Below, one piece after another: positions 47,018-58,085 of a stretch of DNA of 64,000 bases. The notes under the pieces were generated by a model that saw only the letters and a list, made by a program, of their open reading frames with translations, did not search any database and was not told the DNA's origin. The position numbers and the translations under genes are program-made. Source of the DNA: Diphasiastrum complanatum (taxonomy: Eukaryota; Streptophyta; Lycopodiopsida; Lycopodiales; Lycopodiaceae); contig CM055095.1 in NCBI GenBank assembly GCA_029204225.1, positions 16,892,870 through 16,956,869 of the forward strand, read 5' to 3'. Numbering within the stretch: position 1 is the first letter of the stretch; each line of letters starts with the position of its first letter.

Positions 47018-47633
47018 ACTCCAACCTGAAAATCAAGTACACATTGATAGCACCTCAAAACAATCAAAACAAATGTAGACAAATGGAGAGAATCACTCAA
47101 AATTGCTTCCAAAACCAACATTGGTGTCTCACATTGATTATGGCCAAATAAGCCTCTCTATATATACACTTTTGGAGCTCGAGGTATTGATCATGCATCA
47201 GATCTCACACGTGTGAGGATGCCTTGTCACCATCATGCAATTTAACACTTGGATCAAAACTTTCCATTTTGGGCATTTTTGGTCTATTTTCCTACTATAT
47301 GGAGATCTTCATGGAAATATTCTAGAAGCAAAAACTTGCCTACTTCAGCTATTTCCACATGTGTGAGCTGTCCTCTACACATGGGATGTGACACCTATTC
47401 AAAAATTTGGTTCATGCAATCATTAGATTGGTGCCATGTGTCATATCTCTAGAAAACTAGTTTTTGGCCATTTTAGCCACTAGAACTTGAATTAGATCAT
47501 ATGTACAACATATATGATTATGGTACATGAAAAGTACACTAGTTTCACACGTGAGAACAGGCTCCACACATGTGTGTCTATCCTATATACAAGATTTTTG
47601 GCCTCTACCAAGCTTATTTTTGCATTTTTCACA
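47018..47633 (-). repeat. Truncated 3' LTR of the Copia element
   Basis: It matches 51811-52428 of the 5' LTR. A TATATATA box is near 47160 and CTCACACGTGTGAG at 47204-47217, with a second CACGTG at 47548-47553. The part corresponding to 51608-51810 is missing. Confidence 0.9.
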
Positions 47634-47644
47634 TCCTCAAAAAT

Positions 47645-48478
47645 CTAGCTTGATAAACCTAGCATAGATATATCTATAACTCCAAGAGCCAATCTTAATT
47701 TTATATATGGATCTTTAGGCAATGCCTTGGTGAGTATATCAGCAATGCAATCTGATGATGAAACATGAATAAGCTTGATCTCCTTTGCTTGCACTTTCTC
47801 CCTCACGAAATGATGTGCAATCTCAATGTGCTTTGTTCGAGCATGGAAGACTGGATTGTTTGCAAGTTGTTGAGCTGCTTGATTATCACAATATATGCAT
47901 GGGATGTCTTCATCCTTGATCACATGTAGCTCCTCCAAAAGCCTTTTAAGCCAAAGAACCTCCTTTGTTGTTGTTGTCATAGCTTTATATTCGGATTCTA
48001 TTGATGAAAGAGAGATGGTATCTTGCTTTTTGGAAAGCCAAGATATAGCTCCTCCACATAAGAATGTAGCAAATGCACTTATGGGTCTTCTATCCATCTT
48101 GTCACCTGCAAAACTTGAGTCCGAATATGCTCTCAAACAAATATTAGTCCTTTCATAAACTATGCCAAAATCTTTTGTAGCCGAGATGTACCTTAACACC
48201 CTTTTTGCTCCTTTCCAATGACATATTAATGGACTTTGCATGTATTGACTCAACTTGCCAACACAAAAACTAAGATATGGTCTAGTGACGGTTAAGTATA
48301 TCAAGGAACCAATAAGCATTCTATAGGTAGTGATGTCCTCAAAGGATGCTTCGTCACTTTCCTTAGAAACGTTTACACTTAGTTCCATAGGAGTTTCAAC
48401 TCCTTTACAATCAATCATGCCAAATCTTGCTAAGATTGATCTAGCATACTTAGATTGACATATGAAGGTAAAAATCAT
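47645..48478 (-). pseudogene. Copia RNase H
   Basis: The frame reads SKYARSILARFGMIDCKGVE, YRMLIGSLIYLTVTRPYLSF, LRAYSDSSFAGDKMDRR, ISLSSIESEYKAMT, IYCDNQAAQQLANNP, RTKHIEIAHHFVREKVQ and IADILTKALPKD. The catalytic Asp (YSDS), Glu (IESEY) and Asp (CDN) are all present. It is separated from RT by a frameshift near 48465 but is otherwise intact. Confidence 0.9.
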
Positions 48479-49469
48479 TACTTCTAGTGACTTCTATTCC
48501 AAGTATAACTTTAAGAAGTCCTAGATCTACCATCTTAAATTCACTAGACAAGGAAACTTTTACATTCTTGATGCCATCTAGATCATTTCCTATGAGTATA
48601 ATGTCATCAACATATAAAACTAAGATAATGATCTTTCCATCATTACATTTGTAGTACAATGATGGTTCATAAGAACTTACAACAAATCCAATGGAAATAA
48701 GATAGGAATGCAACCTAGAGTACCATGCTCTTGGTGCTTGCTTGAGTCCATAAAGGCTCTTCTTCAAGAGACACACCTTGTCTTCTTCTCCATCTTTGAT
48801 CAAGCCCTCGGGTTGGCACATGTAGATTTCCTCTTCCAAGAATCCATTCAAGAAAGCATTTGTCACATCAAGTTGGAAGAGCTCCCATTTGAAAGAAGTT
48901 GCAAGACATATGATTAATCTAATGGTCACAAGCTTTGCAACAGGTGCAAAGGTTTCATCATATTCTATGCCTTTGACTTGCAAAAAACCTTTTGCTACAA
49001 GTCTAGCTTTGTACTTATGAATGGAACCATCTTGATTATATTTCAATCTATATATCCATTTACAAGTAAGAGGCTTCTTTCCATAAGGTAAATCAACAAC
49101 TTTCCAAGTTTGATTTTCCATTAGTGCATCAAACTCTACTTGCATAGCTTTCCTCCAATATTGAGACTTATTTGCTTCCTCAAAACTAGTTGGTTCTTCA
49201 AGCATAGTAGTCAAGAAAGTATAAGAGTTTAGTAGTTGAGAATCTTCCCTTTGCTCCCCTTTGTCACTATAGGTGAGCCTTGATGGCTCAATCCTTGTCC
49301 TTGTTGATCTTCTTGGCTCCCTTGGAGTTGGAGTAGGTTCCACTTGGTCTTCATCTTCATGAAGCTCCTCCTCGGCCATAGCATGATCTTTGACAAGTTG
49401 AGTGTTGTTGGAAGTCACCTTTCCTTTGGCTTGGAGAGATTCATCAAAAAGTACATCTCTCCAAGCCAA
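48450..49469 (-). pseudogene. Copia reverse transcriptase
   Basis: It begins with the integrase tail WRDVLFDESLQAKGKV and a Pro/Arg-rich linker, then has [54 protein letters not shown] and FQLDVTNAFLNGFLEEEIYM (first Asp), LYGLKQAPRAWY and LVLYVDDIILIGND (active-site YVDD intact). It ends at FYLHMS, where a small indel shifts the frame relative to RNase H. The catalytic core has no internal stop, so decay looks recent. Confidence 0.92.
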
Positions 49470-49494
49470 AGGAAGTCACCTTTCCTTTGGCTTG
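49410..49494. repeat. Foldback-and-copy scar at the integrase deletion
   Basis: The 24-base sequence GGAAGTCACCTTTCCTTTGG plus CTTG occurs at 49410-49433 and again at 49471-49494. Between them CTCTCCAAGCCAAAGG (49457-49472) is the exact reverse complement of 49423-49438. The direct copy plus inverted copy marks a template-switch event. Confidence 0.85.
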
Positions 49495-49820
49495 AAAATG
49501 AATGAACATCCGAGTGTATAAGGTCAAGAGGAGAGTTACATCTTATCGAAGATCTCTTGAAAGGAAGCTTATGAGATTTGGAGAGTCCACAAGCTTCACA
49601 AAGCTTGCCACACTTGGATATGGTTTTGGGAAGTCCTCTTGCTAGCTCCTTTGTCACCATGTCTCCATAGCTTTGTAGTTAGGATGGCCTAACCTTTTGT
49701 GCCATAATTCCACTTGAGTGAGCTCCTCCCTTGCCATGTTCACACTTCCAACCATCACATTAGCATCCAATTTGAATAACCTCCCTTGCTTGAAACCACT
49801 AGCAATACATTTTTCATCTT
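49495..49820 (-). pseudogene. Copia integrase zinc domain, rest of integrase lost
   Basis: Frames give KDEKCIASGFKQGRLFKLDA, ELWHKRLGHPNYKAM, and after a shift KCGKLCEACGLSKSHKLPF, together the HHCC zinc domain. LDLIHSDVHSFS, the start of the catalytic core with its first Asp, is followed at once by the scar at 49494. About 280 residues of the integrase core are missing. Confidence 0.85.
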
Positions 49821-51083
49821 TCAAGATAGAACATGCTTGAAATGTACATCTAATCCACTATCCATAAGTTGTCCTACACCCAACAAGTTCTTTGTAATTG
49901 AAGGTACATAAAGAACATTGTCTAGATCTACTTTTTTAGATGATCCTAGACATAAAGGAATGGATCCAACACCTACAATCTCACATTCTTGATCACTTGT
50001 AGTGAAGATAAATCTCTTAGAATTATTGTAAGAAAGTAGATTAGAAAAGTAGTCTTTTTGGTGAGTCATGTGAGAGCTTGCCCCACTATCAATCCACCAA
50101 GTGTCTTGATTAGATGTTTGTGGCGAGGATACCATCAAAGATAAATTGCCTTCTTCCTCCTCCTCAAGCACAAGATTGCCTTGATTGTCCTTCTCTTGGG
50201 CATTCTTCTTCTTGTAGCACTCGGATGCAAAATGTCTCTTTTTTTCACAAAAGAAACACTTTAGCTTCTTCTTGTCCTTCTTGATCTTGCCTTTGGAACT
50301 TGATGCTCCATCTTTGTTCTCCATCTCCATGTCTTGAGTCTTCTTGGAAGGAAACTTCTTCTTATTGCCTTTCAAAGAAAAGTTAACTTTTTCATCACCA
50401 TCATTCAAAGATAAGGAACTCATCCTACTTTTGATATGAAGCATTCTACTCTCCTCACTAACAAGCACACTTTGAAGTTTTTCAATACTAGGAAGTGAAT
50501 CTTGAATAGCAAAGGTTTGAACAAGATTGGAATAATCATCTCCTAATCCATTCAAAATGATTTGAACTAATTCATCATCTTTGATTTTATCATCTATAGA
50601 AGACAACTCCTTATTCAAAGATTTGATCCTAAAGACATAATTTTGGGCACTTTCACTACTTCCTTTCAGGCTTTGAAGGATTTGATTCCTAAGCATGAGT
50701 ATCCTTGAAGTGTTCTTGGATCCATAAATGGCTTTTAATGAATCCCATGCCTCTTTGGATGTGGTACAAGATGAGATTTCTTTCAAAAGTTCATTACTTA
50801 CATTCATTTTTATGCAATGTAATGCAACTCTACATCTCTTTTTGTACTTAACCAACTCAACTCCTCCTTGAGGTTCTACTTCCACCTCAAGTACTATGTC
50901 ATAAAGATCATGCAGTAAAAGCAAAGACTCCATTAGAACTATCCAAGTAGCATAATTAGTGGATGTAAGTCTTTCACTAGCTTCAAGCAAAAAACCACCC
51001 ATTGATGCCATTTTTGAATGTGAAAAAGCACTAGAAATTCTTATGGTTTCTCTAAGAGATCTGAACCTAAAGTCTTCTAGCAA
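49821..51083 (-). pseudogene. Copia gag-protease
   Basis: An open frame of 420 codons. Gag blocks include LTSTNYATWIVLMESLLLLH, EAWDSLKAIYGSKNTSR, LRNQILQSLKGSSES and LNGLGDDYSNLVQTFAI. A CCHC knuckle CFFCEKKRHFASEC lies at about residue 290. Protease begins TWWIDSGASSHMT with DSG intact and includes LDNVLYVPSITKNLLGVGQL. The probable gag start is the second Met (SKMASMGG). The frame ends early at HFKHVLS, where a small indel separates it from integrase. Confidence 0.92.
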
Positions 51084-51595
51084 TTTAGAAAGCTTATAGA
51101 CTCAATCCTATCACTCATGAACCAATCTAGAATGATGAAAATTTAGATTCTAGTCTCAAACTTGCAAAATCACTCCTTAATCTATGATTTTTAGCAATTT
51201 CTCTCTTCAACCTCAACATACACTCAAAAAATCAGAGAAGATAAATTAGTGCACCTAATTTAAGCTTTAATTTTAATTTTTTGGCTGATCTAATCCAAGA
51301 ACTAATCAAGGGATTAGATTCACTATAGAAAATGCTTGATTTTGCACCAAAAGTCACTCAAATTGGGTATGTGAGTCAAATTCTAATTTTTTTTTGAAAT
51401 TTCTCAGTCAAAACCGGAGATGTACGGCCTCACACGTGGGTTCCTACAGCCCACAACAAGATCTGGACCAAAAATTTTGAGGATAGCTATCAAATCCAAC
51501 TCGCTACACAAAATTTGACTAGTTTCCAAAAAACTGCTAATTTTGGCTTTGATTTGGATTAACCCTATCAATTTCAACAAAACCTCTTGTACTAG
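51084..51595 (-). other. Copia leader
   Basis: Non-coding leader between primer site and gag. It contains a CACGTG at 51433-51438 next to GTACGGCCTC. Confidence 0.7.
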
Positions 51596-51607
51596 GCCCT
51601 GATACCA
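51596..51607 (-). other. Copia primer binding site
   Basis: On the minus strand TGGTATCAGGGC, one base from the canonical initiator-Met site, directly follows the LTR end at 51608. Confidence 0.8.
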
Positions 51608-52428
51608 TGTGCAAAAAGTACAAAAAGGACCAAGAGTGGATCCTAATCTGATCCTCAAGAGGGATTGGTTGTCAAATTACTTGATCTATCAATCTACTTG
51701 AGATTAAGATCAATCTAGTCAATTCTAGATACAAAATCCTAACAAGAACAATCATCAATTGAAGGTAGGTGTACTTTCTGGTTTCACACGTGTAAAACAC
51801 TGTCTGAGTACGGACTCCAACCTAAAAATCAAGTAGACATTGATAGCACCTCAAAACAATCAAAACAAATCTAGACAAATGGAGAGAATCACTCAAAATT
51901 GCTTCCAAAACCAAGATTGGCGTCTCACATTGATTATGGCCAAATAAGCCTCTATATATACACTTTTAGAGCTCGAGGTACTGATCATGCATCAGACCTC
52001 ACACGTGTGAGGATGCCTTGTGACCATCATGCAATTTGACACTTGGATCAAAACTTTCCATTTTGGACATTTTTGGTCTATTTTCCTACTATATGGAGAT
52101 CTTCATGGAAATCTTCTAGAAGCAAAAACTCGCCTACTTCAGCTATTTCCACATGTGTGAGCTGTCCTCTACACATGGGATGTGACACCTATTCAAAATA
52201 TTTGGCTCATACAATCATTAGATCGGTGCCATGTGTCATATCTCTAGAAAACTAGTTTTTGGCCATTTTAGCCACTAGAACTTGAATTAAATCATATGTA
52301 CAACATATATGATTATGGTACATGAAAATTACACTAGTTTCACACGTGGGAACAGGATCCACACATGTGTGTCTATTCTATATACAAGATTTTTGGCCTC
52401 TACCAAGCTTATTTTTGCATTTTTCACA
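51608..52428 (-). repeat. Complete 5' LTR of the Copia element (821 bp)
   Basis: It runs TGTGAAAAATGC...TTTTTGCACA on the minus strand. The TATA box is TATATATA near 51953-51960. CACGTG palindromes lie at 52343-52348, 52002-52007 (about 42 bp upstream of the TATA box) and 51787-51792. The left edge is fixed by the primer site and the right edge by comparison with the other LTR. Confidence 0.92.
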
Positions 52429-53402
52429 ATACCAACTTCAATAGATCGAAATCTGCCCTACTTGATGATGGCTTCAAAGTCACCGGATCGATGCAGTCGA
52501 TTCCATGACCATGCACAAACTAGATTGGTTTATGATTTAGCTTTGCGGGAGTGTAGCGACATGATCGACTCAAACTATTAGTTATACAAAACAATTTAAC
52601 CTATGAATAAGTTTATCTGCAAGCAATAATCAATCTAAACATGAATAAAATGAGCATTCAATCACAGTATGCATGACCTAGATTATTGGAACATTGATTA
52701 TTTAGTTGCGATTAGATACAGTCTAAATGCAGGTTAGAGTCGTGTTCTTCTTGAAACAATAGTCTGTGATAATAGTGAGAAAGAACAAAACAATTGCGCT
52801 TTGGATGTTCGATTGATCGACTAGATAGATTATTGAGCTAATAAAAGTCTAACCAAACAACTGACATGTTGCTGGATATATACCCATGGTTAACTAATTA
52901 AAAGAATGCTTAGTCTATACTTTACAAATAGTATTAAGGAACTACCTGCTGTTAGCAGTCACCTTCGGATAGTATCTGATTCTATTGGAGATTTTGTCCG
53001 GTCGTGATGAAGGTACTATTGAGTCGTCGAATGTTTGAGTTGACTATTTGAGTTGATAGTGACATATGACTAGTCGGCAAAGCCAAGTAGTCGGTGTCGG
53101 ATTGTGGCTATCATCAAATATGTGAAAAATCAAAATTCATCTATGTTGATTCTAGGGGTTGGATAAACTTTTTTGTTACCATCCATGTGTAGGATGATGA
53201 TAGGGCCAATTTTGGCCTCGGAGGCAAAATAGTCAAGTCCACATGTAAAGCCATGATTTGGCCATAAGTAGTCTATGAGGATAACTTGAGCTAGTTAGGC
53301 TAGTTACATTTGTGTAGTTGTGATTGGGTGAGTGACACTTCCTATGTGTTGGCATGTAATATTGTGTCCAATCCATTTCTTTTTTCTTCTCTAGCATAGA
53401 CT
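52429..53402. other. Unassigned stretch, possibly old LTR
   Basis: No gene is recognised. GTAGTCGG and GTCGAATG-type short motifs resemble the LTR region at 17.5 kb, but the match is weak. Confidence 0.35.
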
Positions 53403-55211
53403 GGATCACTTGCACCAGAGGCTTGAGACTAAACCTAGAGCATCACCAGAATCTACTGTCGTGGAGGTGGTAGCAACAGAAGGACCTGGTGGTATTGTCC
53501 CTGGTTGGCATGGAGCAAGTGCTTGTAATCCCTCTTCTTCAAAGATATATTCTTCTTCATAGCCCTCAGGCACTGTGGCGTCGAACTGCTTTGGTGATTT
53601 GATAGCTTGCCTGACCCAAATAGTGGCTGGTGCCTGAGCTGCTGTGGTTTCTTGTGGCTCTGTGGAGAAGGTTTCTTCAAAAATAGCTTCAGAATCATGG
53701 ACAATCTCGAATCATTAGAGGGGTTCTAAATCCAAAAAAGACCCTTTGTAAAGATTCTTTTTATATTTTGTCTCAATTTTTTCTTACACATGGACCAATC
53801 AAAACACTCAAATTTGAAATCTACGTAACATAACTTTTTGAGTCCACATTTTGACTCCACACTAAAAATCGCGTAACTTTTTAGTGGTAAGTCCAAATTT
53901 AGCGGAGTTTGGTGCATTCGAAAGCGCTCGACAAAGGCTTTTCAATGATATGTTAGATGACATACTTTTGAGATACGAATAAAAAGTTATGGCAAGTCAA
54001 AAGTATTAGTGTTATAATATTTTAATAATATAAATTACATATTGCACGAATTTTTAAAGGGTCTTTTTGGAGCCCAAAACTCCTCTAATGCCTCTTTCGG
54101 GGGATTGGAGTTCAAAGGGCATAGGGCTTTAGGCATTACAAAAGCTTTTGAGGCCCCAAGGGGGTCAGAATCATTGAACATATCCATGAAATATTGGGTG
54201 CTTGGGAGAACAACTCTCGTGTGTGGGGGTGAGGCGGCCTGGGCACCTGTGATGGGAATGGTAGCCCCAATGGTAACATACTATCCTCGAGAGGAAGCAG
54301 AGCCGAGGGAAGCATCAGAGGCGGGGGGAATAGGTAGTTCAATGCAGATAGCAGCGGGGGGTGGGAGCGCAGTTGAAGATGTCTGCCTAGTCCTTCGACA
54401 TGACGTGGAAGGCAAGTCAGGAATGACGATCTCGCTGCGTGGATGACTATGTGAGGTAGAAGCCTGGTGAGACGATTCTGCCAGTGCTTCTTCATAGCTA
54501 GATAGCACAGAATCGGCAACAAATCCATGGACCCTGTCCTCCAGGTATGAGGCGGATAATAGAGAGAGGAGAGGGCCAGCCGCAAATTGCTACTTAGTGT
54601 TCTCCTTGATTGCCCTCTTCAACTCTCCAAACCATCTTATACCAATTATAAGGCTCAAGGGGGCTAGACCTTATCTTGTAGTTGGATTCTACAAGACGAT
54701 GCAGGATTTGTGAAGGAATTTGTTCCTTCTTGAGGTTGCCAACCATCAGGAAGTTGTTCAGAAGCTGGGCTGTAGCCTAGACGACATGATCTCGAATGGA
54801 TTCTAGGAGATACCCATCATGAGTCCAGTAGAACTCGACTGAGGTGTCAACGAACGGCTTGATCACATTCTTGGCGTGCTTATGGTTTGGAGATGGTTGG
54901 TTGCCAAATATGATGCCTATGGCAACAAGGGCGGCTTCAATAACACGCACCTTGTGTGTGATATTCTAGAAGGTGACATAAAACTTAGACTTGGCCTCGG
55001 TCCACATGCTAAAGGCCATGGTAATGAGATGCATGTTTATCTTTCCAGAAAAGACACGCTCATAGATGCCCATTGCCATGAGCAAAGGCTCGGCAAGAGT
55101 CATCCATTGAGCGACCATGCTTGCGCTAGGGAGCATCATGATGTCCGTTGTAGTTGGAACACCATGATGAACAAAGTATTTCGGAGACTGAGAAGTGTCG
55201 GTAGAAGACAT
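53403..55211 (-). pseudogene. Unrecognised decayed ORF, possibly retroelement-derived
   Basis: Read on the minus strand a discontinuous protein can be followed. It starts MSSTDTSQSPKYFVHHGVPT (ATG in a GCCACCATGT context) and continues MGIYERVFSGKINMHLITMA, HKVRVIEAALVAIGIIFGNQ, NVIKPFVDTSVEFYWTHDGY, IPSQILHRLVESNYKI, a Ser/Pro-rich part (SSYEEALAESSHQASTSH), PKEALEEF and, beyond a MITE, IVHDSEAIFEETFSTEPQE with an acidic tail. I know no such domain. It lies on the same strand as the Tat-like integrase at 62.2 kb, once the chromovirus is ignored, so an accessory 3' ORF of that element is possible. Stops and frameshifts mark it as dead. Confidence 0.45.
53718..54085. mobile_element. MITE, 368 bp, flanked by TA
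   Basis: Terminal inverted repeats of about 36 bp: GAGGGGTTCTAAATCC, AAAAAAGACCCTTT on the left and the reverse complement AAAGGGTCTTTTT, GGAGCCCAAAACTCCTC on the right. TA flanks both sides (53716-53717 and 54086-54087). The inside is AT-rich and non-coding. TA flanks fit a Tc1/mariner-type insertion, but the ends are not standard Stowaway, so the superfamily is open. Confidence 0.75.
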
Positions 55212-55242
55212 GGTGGCTAGACAATAATTGTGAGTGTATATC

Positions 55243-56058
55243 TGTTGTAAAGCTGACTCAGGTGCACCTAGTGTGCCCTATAAGACTCTAAGAGGTGACG
55301 CTCCCTAAGGTCCCAGAGCAAGTTAGAACATCAAGGACTGAGCCTCCGACCTGTGGTGAGCCAGTCAAGTAGTCACAAGTCATGAGCTAGCTCTGGAGCT
55401 CGAGTCATGGCCTAGTAAGGAAGCAAGTTGATTATGCCGCCCGGACGACTCCCGGGAGCCAGATTGATTATGCCAGGCTTGCCAGGCTTAATCAGCAAAA
55501 TAAAAACTAAGTCCCAAAAAGTGTGCTTTACCAGAAAGCACTATGTTTCAGAACAGAGGGGGTGCACTGAATCACAGCAGAACTATAGGGGGAGTCCGAC
55601 AGACAGAAACTTGGGTAGCTCAACCAGCGCCAGGAATCTAGTCGCCAGCCTCTTCCAAATCTAATAAAGTTGATCCTTGGGGATGATTACCATTTCGGTT
55701 TCGCCTCCGGGATTGGTCCAAGTGGAAGGACCCTTACTACAACCTTTTTGCGTCGCTGGCGCCTAAGGGTCCCTGTCATCGGCATGGGGCTTGTCGCTAT
55801 GCCAATTGGTCAGTTTGGCGACCATTATGCCTTGGGTTTCATGTGTGGCTTGTCTTTACCTTTGGTTACCTTTTGGGGACGAATTCTAAGTTGGCTTTCG
55901 GGCTGGTTGGGATTCCAGTTTTCTTAAGTCTGAATGGTTAAGCTTGTTACGTTTCTGAGTTGGCTTTTACGTAAGTACATGATGGATGAATGTTAGACTT
56001 AAGCACGTGTTGGAAAAACCGCTCAAGTCCCAGTGCCTTTTGAGGCGCCGGCGCAACA
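55243..56058 (+). repeat. 5' LTR of the chromovirus
   Basis: Starts TGTTGTAAAGC and ends GGCGCAACA. Compared with the 3' LTR it lacks 90 bp between GTCGCCAG and CCTCTTCC. Confidence 0.92.
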
Positions 56059-56060
56059 TG

Positions 56061-56074
56061 TGGTATCAGAGCCG
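56061..56074 (+). other. Primer binding site for initiator-Met tRNA
   Basis: TGGTATCAGAGCCG, two bases after the LTR end. Confidence 0.92.
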
Positions 56075-56139
56075 ACTAGCCGGTCAGCTACGCAAGTCTC
56101 ACAGGGATGGCCACGTTTTGGGATTTGTCAGGACAACCG

Positions 56140-56540
56140 TTGCGCAAGGTGCTGCCCACAGTGTAAGCACGGGTGCGTCCACGGTCAGGGTGGTCGGCAG
56201 AACGGGGGACTTGATGAGTCAAAGTGTTGTCCTCGAGGTGTAAGCACGGTTAGTTCTCGCAGTTTGGGCCTGGCGCTGTCTGCACGTAGGACGGATGAGG
56301 CAAAGTGCTGTCTAGGTAGGTGAAAGCACGGTCTGTACCTTGTGGGGTGTGGGGCGACATATTCGAACTGTATGGGTTAACCATTGATATAGAGATGCTG
56401 CTCGAATTCGGGTGTAAAGCACGGGTGGTTAGCTACCGGTGCGGGATAGCTGCCGATCGTTTAGCTATAAGGGCTATCGACCAAAAAGTGGTGGGGCATG
56501 ACTGAGGCAATGTGCTGCTTAATGGTGAAAGCACGGATGG
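56140..56540 (+). repeat. Leader array of GTGCTG...AAGCACGG hairpin units
   Basis: AAGCACGG occurs exactly at 56165, 56242, 56324, 56417 and 56529. Four of the five are preceded by GTGCTG or GTGTTG (56149, 56224, 56305, 56512), so GTGCT can pair with AGCAC over a short loop; the GTGTT variant still pairs by wobble. Spacing grows from 77 to 112 bp. The region lies where gag would normally begin. Confidence 0.8.
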
Positions 56541-56772
56541 TTGGATGGATGTTTCCCCGTGGGCTAATTATGTGATAGATTTGTGTGGGCACGGCTAGGC
56601 AAAGGTCCTATGTCCGGTCTCAAGGGGAATGTGACTTGAGAGGGATCCTGTGTTTAGCTTTGGTTGGTATGTTCGTTTGTGGTGTGCTTGCCTGGACCTG
56701 AATTATCCCTGACTACTTGTTTTGATCCAGGTGATCTGATCTAGTTGGGAGTTGTGAGAGGAGCTTATATTT

Positions 56773-57117
56773 ATGAGTGGACGACACACAAGTATGGAAA
56801 GGAACTTCCATGGGGCAACCCCCAAGACTGGTTCAAGATTGTTATTCTTATCAGGAAAGATCGCGGGGAGGAAGTTAGATTTCATGATCGACTCCGAAGC
56901 TTCACATAACTATATCTCAAGGAGCGTAGTCGAACAATTCAGTTTGCCGACCAGGAATGTTACATCTACTCTCAAGGTAGAAACAACAAAGGGAGCACTA
57001 GATGCAGACAAAGCGACATTGAACATCCCGGTGCAGATTGGAAGATGGAAGGCTAAAGTTAGCTTTGTGATTTTAGAGATGGATGCCTTCGATGTGATTT
57101 TGGGCCTTCTTGGTTAA
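56773..57117 (+). pseudogene. Chromovirus aspartic protease
   Basis: The frame reads SGKIAGRKLDFMIDSEASHN, YISRSVVEQFSL, a middle with [18 protein letters not shown] and [10 protein letters not shown]. The active-site triad DSG is DSE, so the Gly is lost. The block order and the D.ILG.. end are those of Ty3/Gypsy protease. No gag precedes it: 56061-56772 has no gag fold or zinc knuckle. Confidence 0.85.
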
Positions 57118-57137
57118 ATGAACACTGTATCGCAGTT

Positions 57138-58085
57138 TTGGGTAGGAGCTTAAACTTGGTCCTCTTGGATTACAAGGGACAAATCTGCATGACAAAAGCC
57201 CTGCCCGAAGGAAATGCTAAGGATACCGATATTGAACAAAATCTGGTTGCAGCATTAGCGATGAAAAGAATGGCGAAAGGGAAAAGGTCAAAGTGCTTTC
57301 TTTGCATCTGCCGAGAAGTTCCAAAAGGGAAAAGCGTGCGACAAGAAAACTTGCCAAAAGAAGTGGCAGATCTGCTAGAAGAATTTAGCGGTGTGTTTCT
57401 GGAGGAATTCTCAGCTAAGCTACCTCCTCGAAGACCAGTGGACCATAAAATTGAGTTGGTACCAGGAACGGAGCCAACTTCACGAGCACCCTACAGAATG
57501 TCACAAGAGGAGTTGGCGGAACTGAAACGACAACTTGGTGAATTGATAGACAAAGGTTTTATTAGACCTAGCGCTTTACCTTTTGGAGCCCCAGTGTTGT
57601 TCGTGGAAAAGGCGGACAAAACTCTTCGAATGTGTGTGGATTATCGCATGCTTAACAAGAGTACCATCAAGAACAAGTACCCCATGCCTAGAATTGATGA
57701 CCTATTCGACCAACTCAAACATGCCAAATACTTTAGCCGAATAGATCTCAGATCTGGATATCATCAAATTTGAATAGCTAAAGGTGATGAGCACAAAACG
57801 ACATTTCGAATGCGGTACGGGAAAGACGAGTTCCTAGTGATGCCATTCGGTCTAACAAACGCCCCAGCCACTTTTTGCACATTGATGAACAATATTTTTC
57901 AAGACTGTCTGGATGAATTTGTCATTGTGTACATCAATGACATATTAGTATTTAGCCAGAGCCTTAAAGATCACATTAAACATTTAAGGACAGTTCTCCA
58001 ACGACTGAGGAGGAACTGCTTGTTCGCGAAAAGAGAGAAATGTGAGTTTGTTGTGGAGGAATTGACTTCCTTGGACATGTTATAG
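57138..58085 (+). pseudogene. Chromovirus reverse transcriptase
   Basis: Blocks: [80 protein letters not shown] (first Asp), then TGA in place of the usual Arg after SGYHQI, DEHKTTFRMRYG, FLVMPFGLTNAPATF and VYINDILVFSQS. The active-site YVDD has become YIND. A frameshift near 58065 leads to the next frame. The enzyme is inactive. Confidence 0.9.

Larger units (their letters stand above)
47018..52428 (-). mobile_element. Copia element, nearly full length, integrase core deleted
   Basis: On the minus strand: 5' LTR (52428-51608), primer site, gag-protease, integrase zinc domain, a scarred deletion, reverse transcriptase, RNase H and a 3' LTR (47633-47018) lacking its last 205 bp or so. Both LTRs start TGTGAAAAATGC and share long identical blocks with few differences. 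Frameshifts occur in protease/integrase and between RT and RNase H, so the element is not autonomous. Its truncated 3' end is joined to the unknown ORF at 45.7-47.0 kb, so a target duplication cannot be checked. Confidence 0.9.

Noticed and set aside
53403-55211. An envelope-like gene for the Tat-like element
   Set aside because: No signal peptide, membrane segment or cleavage site could be seen; only the position suggests it.
56140-56540. A CRISPR-like array
   Set aside because: Repeat units are short, unevenly spaced, and lie in a plant retrotransposon leader with no associated genes.
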